A DNA stretch of 64,000 nucleotides from Natrarchaeobaculum sulfurireducens (GCF_003430825.1 NZ_CP024047.1:1860001-1924000), one strand, 5' to 3'; counted from the first letter of the stretch, positions 9,064 to 18,332 are shown. The notes: generated by a model not told the origin, from the letters alone. Program-made: numbers and translations.

Positions 9064-10326
9064 ATGAGCGAACAACACCAGAACCTGGCCGTCATCGGCC
9101 ACGTTGACCACGGGAAAAGTACGCTCGTGGGACGACTCCTCTACGAGACGGGGAGCGTACCCGAGCACGTAATCGAGCAGCACCGCGAAGAAGCCGAGGA
9201 GAAAGGCAAGGGCGGATTCGAGTTCGCCTACGTCATGGACAACCTCGCCGAAGAGCGAGAACGTGGTGTCACCATCGACATCGCCCACCAGGAGTTCTCC
9301 ACCGACGAGTACGACTTCACCATCGTCGACTGTCCTGGCCACCGCGACTTCGTCAAGAACATGATCACGGGCGCATCCCAAGCGGACAACGCCGTCCTCG
9401 TCGTCGCCGCTGACGACGGTGTCGCGCCCCAGACCCAGGAGCACGTCTTCCTGGCTCGAACCCTCGGTATCGACGAACTCATCATCGGCATCAACAAGAT
9501 GGACGTCGTCGACTACAAGGAAGACACCTACGACGACGTCGTCGACGAAGTCTCCCAGCTGCTCAAGCAGGTCCAGTTCAACGTCGATGACGCCTCGTTC
9601 ATCCCGATCTCGGCGTTCGAAGGCGACAACATCGCCGACTCCTCGGACAACACGTCGTGGTACGACGGCGAAACCCTGCTCGAGGCCCTCAACGACCTGC
9701 CGGCACCGGAGCCGCCGACGGAAGCGTCGCTCCGCCTGCCGATCCAGGACGTCTACACGATCTCGGGTATCGGTACCGTCCCCGTCGGCCGCATCGAGAC
9801 CGGTGTCATGAACACCGGCGACGATGTCGTCTTCCAGCCCTCGGACGTTGGTGGCGAGGTCAAGACCATCGAAATGCACCACGAAGAGGTGCCCAAGGCA
9901 GAACCCGGTGACAACGTCGGGTTCAACGTCCGTGGCATCGGCAAAGACGACATCCGCCGCGGTGACGTCTGTGGCCCCGCCGACGACCCGCCGAAAGTCG
10001 CCGAGACCTTCCAGGCGCAGATCGTCGTCATGCAACACCCCAGCGTGCTCACGGCAGGCTACACGCCAGTCTTCCACGCTCACACGGCCCAGGTCGCCTG
10101 TACGATCGAGTCCATCGACAAGAAGATGGACCCCGCAAGCGGCGAAGTCGCCGAGGAGAACCCCGACTTCATCCAGTCGGGTGACGCTGCTGTGGTCACC
10201 ATCCGACCGCAGAAACCCCTCAGCATCGAGCCGTCCAGCGAGATCCCAGAACTCGGGAGCTTCGCCATCCGCGACATGGGCCAGACCATCGCGGCCGGCA
10301 AGGTCCTCGACGTCAACGAGAAATAA
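9064..10326 (+). CDS. tuf: Translation elongation factor 1-alpha (aEF-1A)
   Basis: GTPase that delivers aminoacyl-tRNA to the ribosome. G1 motif GHVDHGKST (residues 12-20), G3 DCPGHRDF, G4 NKMD and G5 SAF are all present, followed by the two beta-barrel domains ([21 protein letters not shown] marks domain 2). 420 residues, normal for haloarchaea. It is followed with zero spacing (TAAATG) by rpsJ, an archaeal gene order seen widely. Confidence 0.98.
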   Translation: MSEQHQNLAVIGHVDHGKSTLVGRLLYETGSVPEHVIEQHREEAEEKGKGGFEFAYVMDNLAEERERGVTIDIAHQEFSTDEYDFTIVDCPGHRDFVKNMITGASQADNAVLVVAADDGVAPQTQEHVFLARTLGIDELIIGINKMDVVDYKEDTYDDVVDEVSQLLKQVQFNVDDASFIPISAFEGDNIADSSDNTSWYDGETLLEALNDLPAPEPPTEASLRLPIQDVYTISGIGTVPVGRIETGVMNTGDDVVFQPSDVGGEVKTIEMHHEEVPKAEPGDNVGFNVRGIGKDDIRRGDVCGPADDPPKVAETFQAQIVVMQHPSVLTAGYTPVFHAHTAQVACTIESIDKKMDPASGEVAEENPDFIQSGDAAVVTIRPQKPLSIEPSSEIPELGSFAIRDMGQTIAAGKVLDVNEK

Positions 10327-10635
10327 ATGCAGCAGGCACGCGTTCGACTCGCGGGCACGAGCCCAGACGACTTAGACGACATCTGCGACGACGTCCGCGA
10401 GATCGCGAGCAACACCGGCGTCAACCTCAGCGGTCCGATCCCGCTGCCGACGAAGACCCTCGAGGTGCCGACCCGGAAGTCGCCTGACGGCGAGGGCACC
10501 GCGACGTGGGAGCACTGGGAGATGCGCGTCCACAAGCGCCTGATCGACCTGGACGCCGACGAACGCGCACTCCGACAGCTCATGCGCATTCAGGTGCCGA
10601 ACGACGTCTCGATCGAGATCGTCCTCGAAGACTGA
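10327..10635 (+). CDS. rpsJ: Ribosomal protein uS10
   Basis: Small-subunit protein S10, 102 residues, full length. Diagnostic segments are [22 protein letters not shown] and [21 protein letters not shown]. The start codon abuts the EF-1A stop, so the gene is translated from the EF-1A transcript. Confidence 0.98.
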   Translation: MQQARVRLAGTSPDDLDDICDDVREIASNTGVNLSGPIPLPTKTLEVPTRKSPDGEGTATWEHWEMRVHKRLIDLDADERALRQLMRIQVPNDVSIEIVLED

Positions 10636-10770
10636 TCTCAGTCGGGCCGATTCGCGTACATTTCCTTCGTTTTCTCACGGTCGAGAGCTGTGGCTGTCTC
10701 GGCTCGAGTACTCAGAGCCTATCAGGTGTACGTAGCGGGAACTTTTGTCGCTCGCCACCCTAGGAATCGT

Positions 10771-11421
10771 ATGGTGAGTCAGGCCGGTGGGCGGTCGACG
10801 ACGAGTCCTCACAGCGGTGAGCCCGGGTCGACGACGCCGATCCTCGAGTTGCTGATCGTCTTCGTCGTCGTTTTCGTCGCGCAACTCGTCGCCGACGTTC
10901 TGGGAGCGATGGCCGGACTGTTCGTCCTCACGCCGCCGATCACCGACAACCCGTGGACGATCGTCACGAGCGTCTACGCCCACGGAGGCGTCGGACACCT
11001 CCTCTCAAACAGCCTCGCGCTCGTCGTCTTCGGCTGGCCGGTGGCCCGTGCGACGACCCGGCTGCGATTTCACACGTTTTTCGTGACGACCGGCGCGTTG
11101 GCCGGGATATCCCAGATTTTCGTCACGAACGCCGTCGTGGCGACACCGGTGGTCGCCAGCCCCGGGACGCCCGGCGTTCTCGGGGCCAGCGGTGCCGTCT
11201 TCGCGCTGCTTGGCTATTTGATCGCCTCGAATCGGCTCTCGGTGAGTCTGGCTTCGTTCGTCGACGTCCCGCGCTGGCTCTCGGTGCTCGTCTTTCTCGG
11301 ACTTGCCGTCGCCGTTACCCTGGCGACCGCTGCACCAGGAGTCGCCCTGATCGCACACTTCACCGGCTTCCTGCTCGGATTGCTCGCCGGTCGCACTCGA
11401 GTTCTCTCCGTCGGTCGCTGA
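10771..11421 (+). CDS. Rhomboid-family intramembrane serine protease
   Basis: 216-residue membrane protein with about six hydrophobic segments. The catalytic serine is S140 in GVLGASGAVFALLG and the catalytic histidine is H196 in ALIAHFTGFLLG, on two late membrane helices. The HGGVGHLLSNSLAL segment (71-84) matches the conserved rhomboid loop. Start at ATG 10771 is preferred because the 27-residue upstream extension (from 10690) is not hydrophobic and covers likely promoter sequence. Substrate unknown. It may simply follow rpsJ by position. Confidence 0.88.
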   Translation: MVSQAGGRSTTSPHSGEPGSTTPILELLIVFVVVFVAQLVADVLGAMAGLFVLTPPITDNPWTIVTSVYAHGGVGHLLSNSLALVVFGWPVARATTRLRFHTFFVTTGALAGISQIFVTNAVVATPVVASPGTPGVLGASGAVFALLGYLIASNRLSVSLASFVDVPRWLSVLVFLGLAVAVTLATAAPGVALIAHFTGFLLGLLAGRTRVLSVGR

Positions 11422-11677
11422 CTACCGGGCACCGGACGGTCGATGCTGTGGGTACGAATAGCCGTCACTCACAGTACCTGCTCGCTCCCAACGGCAAACT
11501 GTGAGGTAGCTATCGACCCCTTTAGAACGAATCCGCTCCCGGTACATTGGATCGAACGGCTCCGACGACTTGCCGCCGACAGCTGACTACCGCGTTGGAC
11601 TCGAGTCCGTGGTTCCGTCTCACCATCTACCGACGAAACACAAGCTACAAGTAGAAACCACGGGTATACCTGCTCGA

Positions 11678-11749
11678 GGGCTCGTAGATCAGTGGCAGAT
11701 CGCTTCCTTCGCAAGGAAGAGGCCCCGGGTTCAAATCCCGGCGAGTCCA
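11678..11749 (+). tRNA. tRNA-Ala(CGC)
   Basis: Folds as a normal tRNA: acceptor GGGCTCG/CGAGTCC, anticodon stem CTTCC/GGAAG with loop TTCGCAA (anticodon CGC, 11710-11712) and T arm CCGGGTTCAAATCCCGG. The acceptor stem contains the G3:U70 pair that identifies alanine tRNAs. Discriminator A at 11749; CCA is not encoded; no intron. Confidence 0.96.
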
Positions 11750-11937
11750 CTTGGAATTAACAGTCCTATAGAGTTCTCTACCGCAAGATAGGACCGTCGA
11801 AACGGCTTGATTCGTAACTTTTGGGCCGAGAATAACAACACGAGCCACTTCGCGATGGACATCGTGACTCCTGCGACGCCAGTCGCACCGAACGCGCCAG
11901 CGATGATCGCGATGACGAAAAACAGCAGTGCGAGTTG

Positions 11938-12311
11938 TGAACTACCCCACCCTACCGCGCTCGGGGCTACTCGCCTCTCGGTTGTAGAGGGTGGGGCTTC
12001 CTGTTTCTGTGTCGGAGCTTGCATCCGACGTGGACACAGCGGCTCCAGACTCCGCAGGCGGCTTCCCTTTACGGGTGGTTCGGAGTGTCCCACTCCCACC
12101 GGATGGACACTCGGCCACAACCAACGGTGCGCGCTTCTTGTCGCGCTTGAACACCGCCGGAAGCGTGGTAAGCCGTACTACTCCCTTCGACTGCAGGGAT
12201 AGTAAGGCCATGTCGTGCGGTGAAAGTAAAACGATGGCGGCGCTGTATCCCCGCCCTACTCGCTCACTTCGTTCGCTCCTTGAGGACGGGGGCTTAGCGC
12301 CTATAATCAGC
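11938..12311 (-). mobile_element. IS200/IS605-type remnant or MITE inserted in DUF1328 gene
   Basis: 374 bp between the two halves of the DUF1328 gene. On the minus strand it begins GCTGATTATAGGCGC, has an imperfect GC-rich hairpin at about 12254-12297 (CCCCCGTCCTC ... GAGTAGGGCGGGG) and ends in GGTGGGGTAGTTCA, directly after a TAG stop. The frame ending at 11942 (residues such as DASSDTETGSPTLYNREAS) resembles the C-terminal tail of haloarchaeal TnpB proteins. No catalytic part of TnpB and no TnpA remain, so it is non-autonomous. No target duplication is seen, as expected for this family. Confidence 0.6.
11942..12140 (-). pseudogene. tnpB: TnpB C-terminal tail fragment
   Basis: About 65 residues in one frame, from VVAECPSGGSGTLRTT to NREASSPERGRVG and a TAG stop at 11944-11942, a few bases from the element's right end. 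Serine/threonine-rich tails of this kind, containing an EAGSPTL-like motif, end many haloarchaeal IS1341-type TnpB proteins. The zinc-finger and RuvC parts are missing. The left boundary is approximate. Confidence 0.45.
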
Positions 12312-12517
12312 TAACATGGTCGTCTCGAGAGCCGTTTGCGGGAAAGGGATTCGGCCTGAACACGCCATACCGCGGGAGTTGGCCGGGGGGTTATATCTCG
12401 AGGAAGGCCTGTGATCCCTACTCAGCAGTCACGGGTCGTTGACCTCTGGTGGACACTCGAGCAGGGTGAAAAACGGCTACGAAAGCGATTCTCGGGGAGT
12501 GACTTGGGCGTGAAGAC

Positions 12518-12913
12518 TCACTCGTTGAGGTGAGAGCGATAGCCCTTCGGTTCGAAGCCGCGCCGACAGATCACGCGTTTCCGACCGACGGTGATCGCGC
12601 TGATCTGGTCGTCGGTCTCCATACGGTCGATGACGGTCTCGAGCCGATCTTCCGACCAGCCGGTACGTTCCTGGATGGTGGTGGCGTCGACGCGACCTCC
12701 GCGCTCGACGAGCAGGCGAAGAATCTTATCCTCGTCTGGGAGGTCGCGTTCGTCGACGCCGTACTCGAACTGTTCTGCATAGCTCAGCGTTTCGTTTGCC
12801 GACTGTTCATCGTTCGATTCCGCATCCGTCGTGGACTCGGTTTCTTCTGCCCCCTCTGTCGATGAGCGACGCCAGAGAGACGAGAGCCGAGTCCAAATCG
12901 TACTGAGTGCCAT
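12518..12913 (-). CDS. Winged-helix DNA-binding protein
   Basis: 131 residues. After a short hydrophobic/basic N-terminus (MALSTIWTRLSSLWRR) and an acidic linker comes a winged-helix domain (about residues 58-120): DKILRLLVERGGRV, the recognition-type segment TTIQERTGWSEDRLETVIDRM and a wing ISAITVGRKRVICRRG. The ending GFEPKGYRSHLNE is typical of a haloarchaeal group of putative transcription regulators. An AT-rich TATA-like box (CAAATATAAA on the minus strand, 12981-12990) lies upstream. Targets are unknown. Confidence 0.75.
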   Translation of the reverse strand: MALSTIWTRLSSLWRRSSTEGAEETESTTDAESNDEQSANETLSYAEQFEYGVDERDLPDEDKILRLLVERGGRVDATTIQERTGWSEDRLETVIDRMETDDQISAITVGRKRVICRRGFEPKGYRSHLNE

Positions 12914-13254
12914 GTGTTAGTTACCCTCCGATGTGACGATCACTGGGGTGAAGCAGTTGTGTTGCAGTTCTATCCACTGATTTATATTTGTGCCGCCGGC
13001 AGTCCACTTCCCGACGAGTTCGTGACAGCGTTGACGTCGCCATCGTGGAAGGGAAGTAACCTTGCGACTGGCAAGGACACAGCGTCCACGGGGTAACAAT
13101 AGCTCGAAAAAGACGACGAGGTCACTCCTTCAGCAGTCGATGCCAGTAGCCGGGACCTGACGTCGAAGCCTGCTGTCGAAGTATCTGGGAGCAAGTCACA
13201 CGCATTTGCTGGGAGGTCGCTCGGATGGGATCGGCGTCGACTTTCGAGTCGTGA
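12914..13254. other. Intergenic region, no gene seen
   Basis: 341 bases between the winged-helix gene start and the surE 3' end. The left third holds the winged-helix promoter. The rest has only short frames without haloarchaeal codon habits; I see no RNA gene or repeat. Confidence 0.6.
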
Positions 13255-14061
13255 TCAGCGATCTGTGACGCCGACGGTTTCACCGTAGGTCGCCGCGAGT
13301 TCCTCGAGGGTGTCATGGTGATTGGTCGAGTGGGGTGCCGTCAGCGGAGAGATGCTGATCCGACCCTCGGCGACGGCGCGCCGGTCGGTCCCGTTCGGAT
13401 CGGGAATCACGTCGGGATCCATCGATTCCCAGACGCGGTCTTTGAGGTGGACGGCGTCGCCGTTTCGCTCGGCGTCCATCTCGTAGCGTTTCGACGGGTG
13501 AGTGATCTCGACCGGTGCAGGATCACCGTCGGCCAGGGGGACGTTTACGTTGAGATACGCAGCGTGGTCGAAGACGCCGGCATTGATGGCTTTCTCGGCG
13601 AGAAACGACGTAACTCGGGTTGCGTCAGCGAAGTCGTCGGTGGTAAACTCGATCTCCGAAAGCGGCGTCTCGTCGACGGGCACGTACATGGAAGTCGCAA
13701 TTGCGGGTACGTCGAAGAACGCGGCCTCGACCGCGGCACTGACCGTGCCGGAGCGACCGAGGACGTACTCGCCGAGGTTCGCGCCTTCGTTACAGCCGGA
13801 GACGACGAGGTCAGGGAACGGGCCGAGTTCGGCCAGGCCCGCAACGACGCAGTCTGCAGGCGTGCCGTAGACGGCGTAGCCGAGTTCGTGTTCGGAGACG
13901 TCGACTTCGTGTGAGATCGAGCGACCACACGCGCTGTGATCGTTTGCAGGGGCGACGACGGTGACGTTGGCGTGCTCCGAGAGAGCCTCGTAGAGCGCGC
14001 GGATGCCGGTGCTATCGATGCCGTCGTCGTTGGTGAGGAGAATTTCGAGAGAGTCGCTCAT
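13255..14061 (-). CDS. surE: 5'/3'-nucleotidase SurE
   Basis: Metal-dependent nucleoside monophosphate phosphatase, 268 residues. The N-terminal metal motif is LLTNDDGIDSTG (DD = metal ligands), with VVAPANDHSACG carrying a further conserved serine and VVSGCNEGANLGEYVLGRSGTVSAAVEA holding the SG-N metal/substrate motif. Length and order are normal. It is monocistronic, on the strand opposite to its right-hand gap, with ATG 14061 as the only good start. Confidence 0.94.
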   Translation of the reverse strand: MSDSLEILLTNDDGIDSTGIRALYEALSEHANVTVVAPANDHSACGRSISHEVDVSEHELGYAVYGTPADCVVAGLAELGPFPDLVVSGCNEGANLGEYVLGRSGTVSAAVEAAFFDVPAIATSMYVPVDETPLSEIEFTTDDFADATRVTSFLAEKAINAGVFDHAAYLNVNVPLADGDPAPVEITHPSKRYEMDAERNGDAVHLKDRVWESMDPDVIPDPNGTDRRAVAEGRISISPLTAPHSTNHHDTLEELAATYGETVGVTDR

Positions 14062-14146
14062 ATTCGTTCGTCGGAGTGTGATCCAAAAAGCCCTCCGCTT
14101 TGTGATCAGTTAGCACGTGCAACGAGAGGTCGAGTCGATCGCGGGC

Positions 14147-15643
14147 TCAGGCAAGCCGATCGACGACGGTCTCCTCGTCGACGACGAGGTTGAACGCTTC
14201 CTCATCGTCGTTCCAGAGGGCGAGGGCGCGCTCGAACGAGAGAACGTCACCGTAGTCGGCTTCGAGCAACGGTCGGTTGAGCGACGTCTCGTTTGTACAG
14301 ACGGCGTAGTGGTCGACGGACTCGCTTCCGTCGCTGATCTTGAACAGCGGGTTCGCGTCGCCGTCGCTCAGCGATCGGCTGAGTTTCGCCGCGACGAGAT
14401 CGATTCGATTTGGCACGTGACGGTCCATATCAGCCATTTTCGCCCACTGACTGGTTTCGAGCGAGAGCTCGATCCGTCGCTTCGAATCGAGTCGCAACAG
14501 TGAGTACGAAAACTGGACATCGGCGTTGACGAACTCACCGGAGTCGTGGTCGTCGTCGGCCGGCGGTGTCGCGTCCTCGAGACGCTGCTGGACCGACGGG
14601 ACGGCGAGGTCGGGACGGACGTCGAACGACCAGCCGCGGTCGGTAGGCCGCTCGCCCGGCCAGAGGCGCACAGCGGGGCTGTAGACCGTAACGCGACCCT
14701 CGCCGTCGCTGTCGTCGCCTCTTTCCCACAGGCGCTCGTCCTCGAGTTCGCGTTCGATCTCGCGAAGGCCGATGCTCGTGTTTTTGTCGGCTGGCGCCAT
14801 CGCGAGCATCGTCCCGTTGGGTGCGAGCATCTCGAGATACGACCGGGTGACGGCAACGGGATCGTCGAGTTCGCTCAGGACGTTACAGGCGAGCACGAGG
14901 TCGAAACCGTCCCCGGGAGCGCTGGGGTCGAATCCGTTGTCGGGTTCCCCAACGGTCAGGGAGTCGAAGTCTTCCGCTGTCGAGCGGTGGATCGTCGCGT
15001 GGACGTTGGGTCCGGTCGTTTCGAGCATCGACTCGAGCACGTCCGCAGCTGCGCTCGGCTCGACCGCGTGGTACTCGAGCAGGGCGTCCTCGGGGAGGTA
15101 CTCGTGAAGGCCGAGTGCAGGGCCGCCGACGCCGGCGCCGACGTCGAGGACGCGAAGTGATCGCCCCAATAGCCCACGGTCGGCAAGGTCGTCGAGCGCG
15201 TACTGGACCGCGGCGTAGTACGCCGGCAAGTGATAGATCGCATAGCCCGCTGCGACATCCTCGTCGTACTCGACGTGGCGTCCCTCGAGGTAGCTCGCTT
15301 TGAACCGCCGAATCGTCGACCGGAGCAGGTCGCCGCTGACGCCGTCGGCCCAGTCGGCGCCGTAGCGGTCGACCAGGAGGTCCTCGAGGTGTCGTTGGTA
15401 GCGGTCGGGAAATCGGCGAACCGGCCCAGTCAGCGGTGATACCGGGTCGTCGTCGACGGGGACGAAGGTTCCGTCATCACGTTCGATCAGACCGAGGTCT
15501 ACGGCTTCCTCCCGGAGAAGCTGGCGAACGACTGCTGGGTGTGGGGACCCCTCGATGTACTCGCAGATCTCTTCGGGATCGATCGGGCGGACGTTCCGGA
15601 GATACTTCGCGTTTGAACGGACGGCCTCGCGGTGGTCGCTCAT
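14147..15643 (-). CDS. Rsm22/METTL17-like methyltransferase
   Basis: 498-residue class I SAM-dependent methyltransferase. The N-terminal helical part and the segment AAGYAIYHLPAYYAAVQYALDDL (about 131-153) followed by LRVLDVGAGVGGPAL (164-177) match the Rsm22 family of ribosome-associated methyltransferases, whose eukaryotic members act in mitochondrial small-subunit assembly. A second motif is FDLVLACNVLSELDD. The start overlaps the tyrA stop by 4 nt (ATGA), so it is co-expressed with tyrA. The rRNA-related role is inference from family; no substrate is demonstrated by sequence. Confidence 0.75.
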   Translation of the reverse strand: MSDHREAVRSNAKYLRNVRPIDPEEICEYIEGSPHPAVVRQLLREEAVDLGLIERDDGTFVPVDDDPVSPLTGPVRRFPDRYQRHLEDLLVDRYGADWADGVSGDLLRSTIRRFKASYLEGRHVEYDEDVAAGYAIYHLPAYYAAVQYALDDLADRGLLGRSLRVLDVGAGVGGPALGLHEYLPEDALLEYHAVEPSAAADVLESMLETTGPNVHATIHRSTAEDFDSLTVGEPDNGFDPSAPGDGFDLVLACNVLSELDDPVAVTRSYLEMLAPNGTMLAMAPADKNTSIGLREIERELEDERLWERGDDSDGEGRVTVYSPAVRLWPGERPTDRGWSFDVRPDLAVPSVQQRLEDATPPADDDHDSGEFVNADVQFSYSLLRLDSKRRIELSLETSQWAKMADMDRHVPNRIDLVAAKLSRSLSDGDANPLFKISDGSESVDHYAVCTNETSLNRPLLEADYGDVLSFERALALWNDDEEAFNLVVDEETVVDRLA

Positions 15644-16431
15644 TCCGGCTCACCCGCCGTGTCGGTTGCCTCGTTGTCCGTCTCCGTGCTCCCATCTGTC
15701 TGCCACCGATCCGCTGCCTCGCGGTAAAGCGATTCGACGGCGGCCGGATCTGCTTCGGCGAGTTCGGCGGCGGCGTCGGCGACCGCGTCGGCTCCGTCGA
15801 ACGACGCCTGAATGTCGGCGTAGACCCGCGGGGTCCCCTCGGTCACCTGTTCGACCAGGTCCGAGAGGCCGTCGTAAATCGGCGTCTCGAACCCGTCGGG
15901 CGCTGGGCTGGCGGCGAGTGCGAACGAGAGGACGGCGGCGTGCGTCGCCGCCTGGACCGTCTCCATCGCCTCGTCGTGTTCGGCGGCCGTCGTCTCGAGG
16001 ACGTCGTTTCCGCGGGCCTCGAGCGTCTCGATCAGCCCGTCGGTCGTCGGACCGGATCGGCCCCTAACGACGGCGATCGAGCCGGGTGCCCGTTCGGGCG
16101 CGAAAAGCGGGTGAAAGCTCACGCGCTCTCGGTCGGAGGCCTGTTCGGCCATCGCTTCCAGAGGCACGTCCATGACGCCCGAAACGTCGACGATCGCCTG
16201 CTTGGCCCGGTCAGCGTGGGCGTCGATCGCTTCGGCAACGTGGGTCATCGGGACAGCGAGACAAACGACGTCGTAGCGGTCGTCACCCTCGAGGTCGGCG
16301 ACCGTTCCGTCGACTGATTCGGCGGCGCTCGCTGCGGCGTCTCGGTCGAGGTCGGCGAACGCGACGTCTGCCTCGAGGCCGCGGCCGAACCACGTTCCCA
16401 TCGATCCCGCGCCGACGATCAGTACGTCCAT
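15640..16431 (-). CDS. tyrA: Prephenate dehydrogenase
   Basis: NAD(P)-dependent dehydrogenase of tyrosine synthesis, 263 residues. The Rossmann motif is LIVGAGSMGTWFG (4-16), followed by VVCLAVPMTHVAEAI and VDVSGVMDVPLEAM and the prephenate-binding segment VSFHPLFAPERAPG. The C-terminal half is helical (dimerisation). There is no ACT or chorismate mutase fusion. The final residues are acidic. ATG 16431 gives the expected N-terminus. Confidence 0.9.
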   Translation of the reverse strand: MDVLIVGAGSMGTWFGRGLEADVAFADLDRDAAASAAESVDGTVADLEGDDRYDVVCLAVPMTHVAEAIDAHADRAKQAIVDVSGVMDVPLEAMAEQASDRERVSFHPLFAPERAPGSIAVVRGRSGPTTDGLIETLEARGNDVLETTAAEHDEAMETVQAATHAAVLSFALAASPAPDGFETPIYDGLSDLVEQVTEGTPRVYADIQASFDGADAVADAAAELAEADPAAVESLYREAADRWQTDGSTETDNEATDTAGEPE

Positions 16432-16549
16432 CGGTGCGAGGTATCCGTCGGCGTTCTAAAAGCCGTTCGATTACGCGAGCCCACCACGTAGACGGATGCC
16501 AGAGAAATGCTGCTGTGAGAAATGCGGTGCAAGCGAACTGGGGTGGATT

Positions 16550-16921
16550 TCAGTTATCGTCCTCGAGCGCGTCGGCGATGCGCTTGAGCGCGCGGGTCTG
16601 GTCGCGCATCTCGTCGCGAAGCTGGCGGACCTCACGGACGAGTTCCTCGTTTCCGACCTCCTCGCCGCGACCGCCTGGACCGCCCGGGCCGCCGCCCATG
16701 CCGCCGGGACCGCCGCCCATCATGCCGCCCATCATCTGAGCGAACGGGTTGCCGCCACCCATGCCACCGGGACCGCCACCGCCGAACGGACTCTCCGGCG
16801 GTTCGCCCTCGCCGTCGCCCTCTTCGGCGCGCTTCTCTCGGATCTCCTCGACCCGCTCGCGGAAGGATTTTTCCTCGCCGTCGTCGCTGCTCTCATCGGT
16901 GGATTCGTTTTCGTCCGACAT
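16550..16921 (-). CDS. Gly/Met-rich acidic protein with C-terminal coiled coil
   Basis: 123 residues in three blocks: an acidic, charged N-terminus (MSDENESTDESSDDGEE...) running into a helix, a central glycine/methionine tract (about residues 48-90, repeats such as GGPGGMGGG and MMGGMMGG), and a C-terminal helix (EELVREVRQLRDEMRDQTR) likely to form a coiled coil. Start 16921 is chosen because the upstream ATG adds 13 non-acidic residues. Function unknown; GGM tails occur in chaperonins, and a similar tract ends the FKBP at 51282-52250. Confidence 0.7.
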   Translation of the reverse strand: MSDENESTDESSDDGEEKSFRERVEEIREKRAEEGDGEGEPPESPFGGGGPGGMGGGNPFAQMMGGMMGGGPGGMGGGPGGPGGRGEEVGNEELVREVRQLRDEMRDQTRALKRIADALEDDN

Positions 16922-17146
16922 ACACTCGGGTTCTGCTGCCCAGCGGAAAAGGGTTGCCATGTTTTCGATTCGCGCCCCACTTCGTCGCTCGAGACGTGCG
17001 CCCTGAACGCCACCGGGCGGCCGTCGCGGGATGCCAGCGAACGTCGGTCAGCCGCTATCGGCGAGCGTCACAACTGGTGTACGCGCCGCTCGAGTGAGCC
17101 GTGGACGGACAACGGAACACACGAACACTGCCGCCAGCACAGCCGC

Positions 17147-17899
17147 CTACCCGAACGAGCCGAGCGAGGACTGTAACTCGCGGCTCGAGGACCCCTCCTC
17201 GAGTTCGTACCCGACGAGGTCGCGCATATCGACGGCGTACGTCGTCCCGGCCCGGTCGATAACGAGCAGGCGTCCTTTCACCCCCTGGACCGTTCCCGAA
17301 ACCATCGTCTCACGGACTGGTTGCGTCTCGAGGTCGAGCCCGTAATCGAACTGGAACCGCTCGAGGACGTCGAACTCCTCGAGAACGGTCTCCCAGGCCG
17401 ACTCGTCGACGCGATTCGCGAGCGCGGCGACCTTCGGCCCAGTTCGGACGCGGTCGACCAGCCGCGTGGCGATCTCGGCCTCGAGTTCGCGGGCGATCCG
17501 ACCGTTCGAGACGGTGTGGACGTGAGCCCCACGGTCGGCGCCTTGCTCCCGGAGACGGGTCTCGAGTCGGTGACGTTTCGTGACGCCGACTTTGAACGTG
17601 TCGGGAGCGAACGCGGCAATGTAGACGGCGTGGTCGTCGTAACAGTCCATCTCGGGTTTCAGGCAGGTGCCCGTACAGCGAGCACAGACCCACGTGCTAG
17701 TGTGGAACTCACAGTACGGCGTCGTGGTTCGATCACAGTGAACGTGTTCGCCGTCGTCGATCACACCAGCACAACGACGCGAACCGAGCGCGTACGAGAG
17801 GGTATCACCGGGCTCGAGCGGCTGTCGCTCGAGGTCTCCCTCGTCGGCGAGTAACAGCGCCGAACCGCGTCCGCTCGGCTCGTACCCGACCAGTTGCAC
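17147..17899 (-). CDS. DUF2797 zinc-binding protein with GIY-YIG-like half
   Basis: 250 residues. The N-terminal half has a cysteine cluster (C43, C55, C63, C72, C75, C79, C86) likely to bind zinc, in CARCTGTCLKPEMDC and nearby. It is followed by AVYIAAFAPDTFKVGVTKRHRLETRLREQGA (about 91-121), which resembles the core of GIY-YIG nuclease folds and is typical of DUF2797. Start is GTG at 17899. The right-hand neighbour is divergent. Biochemical role not established. Confidence 0.8.
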   Translation of the reverse strand: MQLVGYEPSGRGSALLLADEGDLERQPLEPGDTLSYALGSRRCAGVIDDGEHVHCDRTTTPYCEFHTSTWVCARCTGTCLKPEMDCYDDHAVYIAAFAPDTFKVGVTKRHRLETRLREQGADRGAHVHTVSNGRIARELEAEIATRLVDRVRTGPKVAALANRVDESAWETVLEEFDVLERFQFDYGLDLETQPVRETMVSGTVQGVKGRLLVIDRAGTTYAVDMRDLVGYELEEGSSSRELQSSLGSFG

Positions 17900-17948
17900 G
17901 AAAGGGAGTTAGCAGCCGGAAGTCATAGGCGTACTGTTCCGGACAAGA

Positions 17949-17956
17949 GCTATACG
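17949..17956 (+). promoter_or_regulatory. TATA-like box for BsuPI-domain gene
   Basis: GCTATACG centred about 26 nt before ATG 17979, compatible with a leaderless transcript. Confidence 0.45.
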
Positions 17957-17978
17957 GGCGACCGGCCAACCTCGAGCT

Positions 17979-18332
17979 ATGACGATCGAAGGCGCCCTCG
18001 ATGTGGCGGTATCGACGACCGATGGCGGAACGCCGAGAGTCGAGTTCGCGTTCACCGTCACGAACGAGGGCGGCGAAGCGGTCGATCTCCACTTTTCCGA
18101 CGCCGCAAAGGCAGAGTTCGTCGTCCAGGACGAGAGCCGGGAGGTCTGGCGCTTCACGGAGGGCCGTGTGTTTGCCCAGATGCTCAGTACGGATCGGCTC
18201 GAGCCGGGTGAGTCGGTCACGTACGACGGCGAGTGGGACGGCGCGAGCCAGGGCGCGTACACCGTCATCGCGGAGCTACAGGCACGAGAAGCGACGTGTA
18301 CGGCGCGAGCCGAATTCGAGGTCAGCGCCTAA
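17979..18332 (+). CDS. BsuPI-domain protein (putative proteinase-inhibitor fold)
   Basis: 117 residues with an all-beta, immunoglobulin-like pattern: VEFAFTVTNEGGEAVDLHFS, a strand ending in VWRFTEGRVFAQML, then LEPGESVTYDGEWDGA and GAYTVIAELQA. This order (VTN, W-S-G-F-type strand, LxPGES, W, G-Y-x-V) matches the BsuPI domain named after a Bacillus intracellular proteinase inhibitor. There is no signal peptide, so it is cytoplasmic. Inhibitor activity in archaea is not known. Confidence 0.75.
   Translation: MTIEGALDVAVSTTDGGTPRVEFAFTVTNEGGEAVDLHFSDAAKAEFVVQDESREVWRFTEGRVFAQMLSTDRLEPGESVTYDGEWDGASQGAYTVIAELQAREATCTARAEFEVSA

Larger units (their letters stand above)
11830..12317 (-). pseudogene. 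DUF1328-type small membrane protein, disrupted
   Basis: Reading on the minus strand, ATG TTA at 12317-12312 is separated by a 374-bp insertion from CAA CTC GCA CTG at 11937-11926. Joining them restores MLQLALLFFVIAIIAG..., then GATGVAGVTMSIAKWLVLLF, the pattern of DUF1328/YtjA membrane proteins of about 55 residues. After VLLF (11830) the sequence becomes non-hydrophobic and runs into the antisense of tRNA-Ala, so the C-terminus is also lost. A TATA-like GATATAA lies at about 12391-12397. The reconstruction is read directly; the family name is from memory of the motif. Confidence 0.72.

Noticed and set aside
11678-11830. att duplication at tRNA-Ala similar to that at tRNA-Gly
   Set aside because: No second copy of the tRNA-Ala 3' end was found within the window, although the DUF1328 remnant ends close by.
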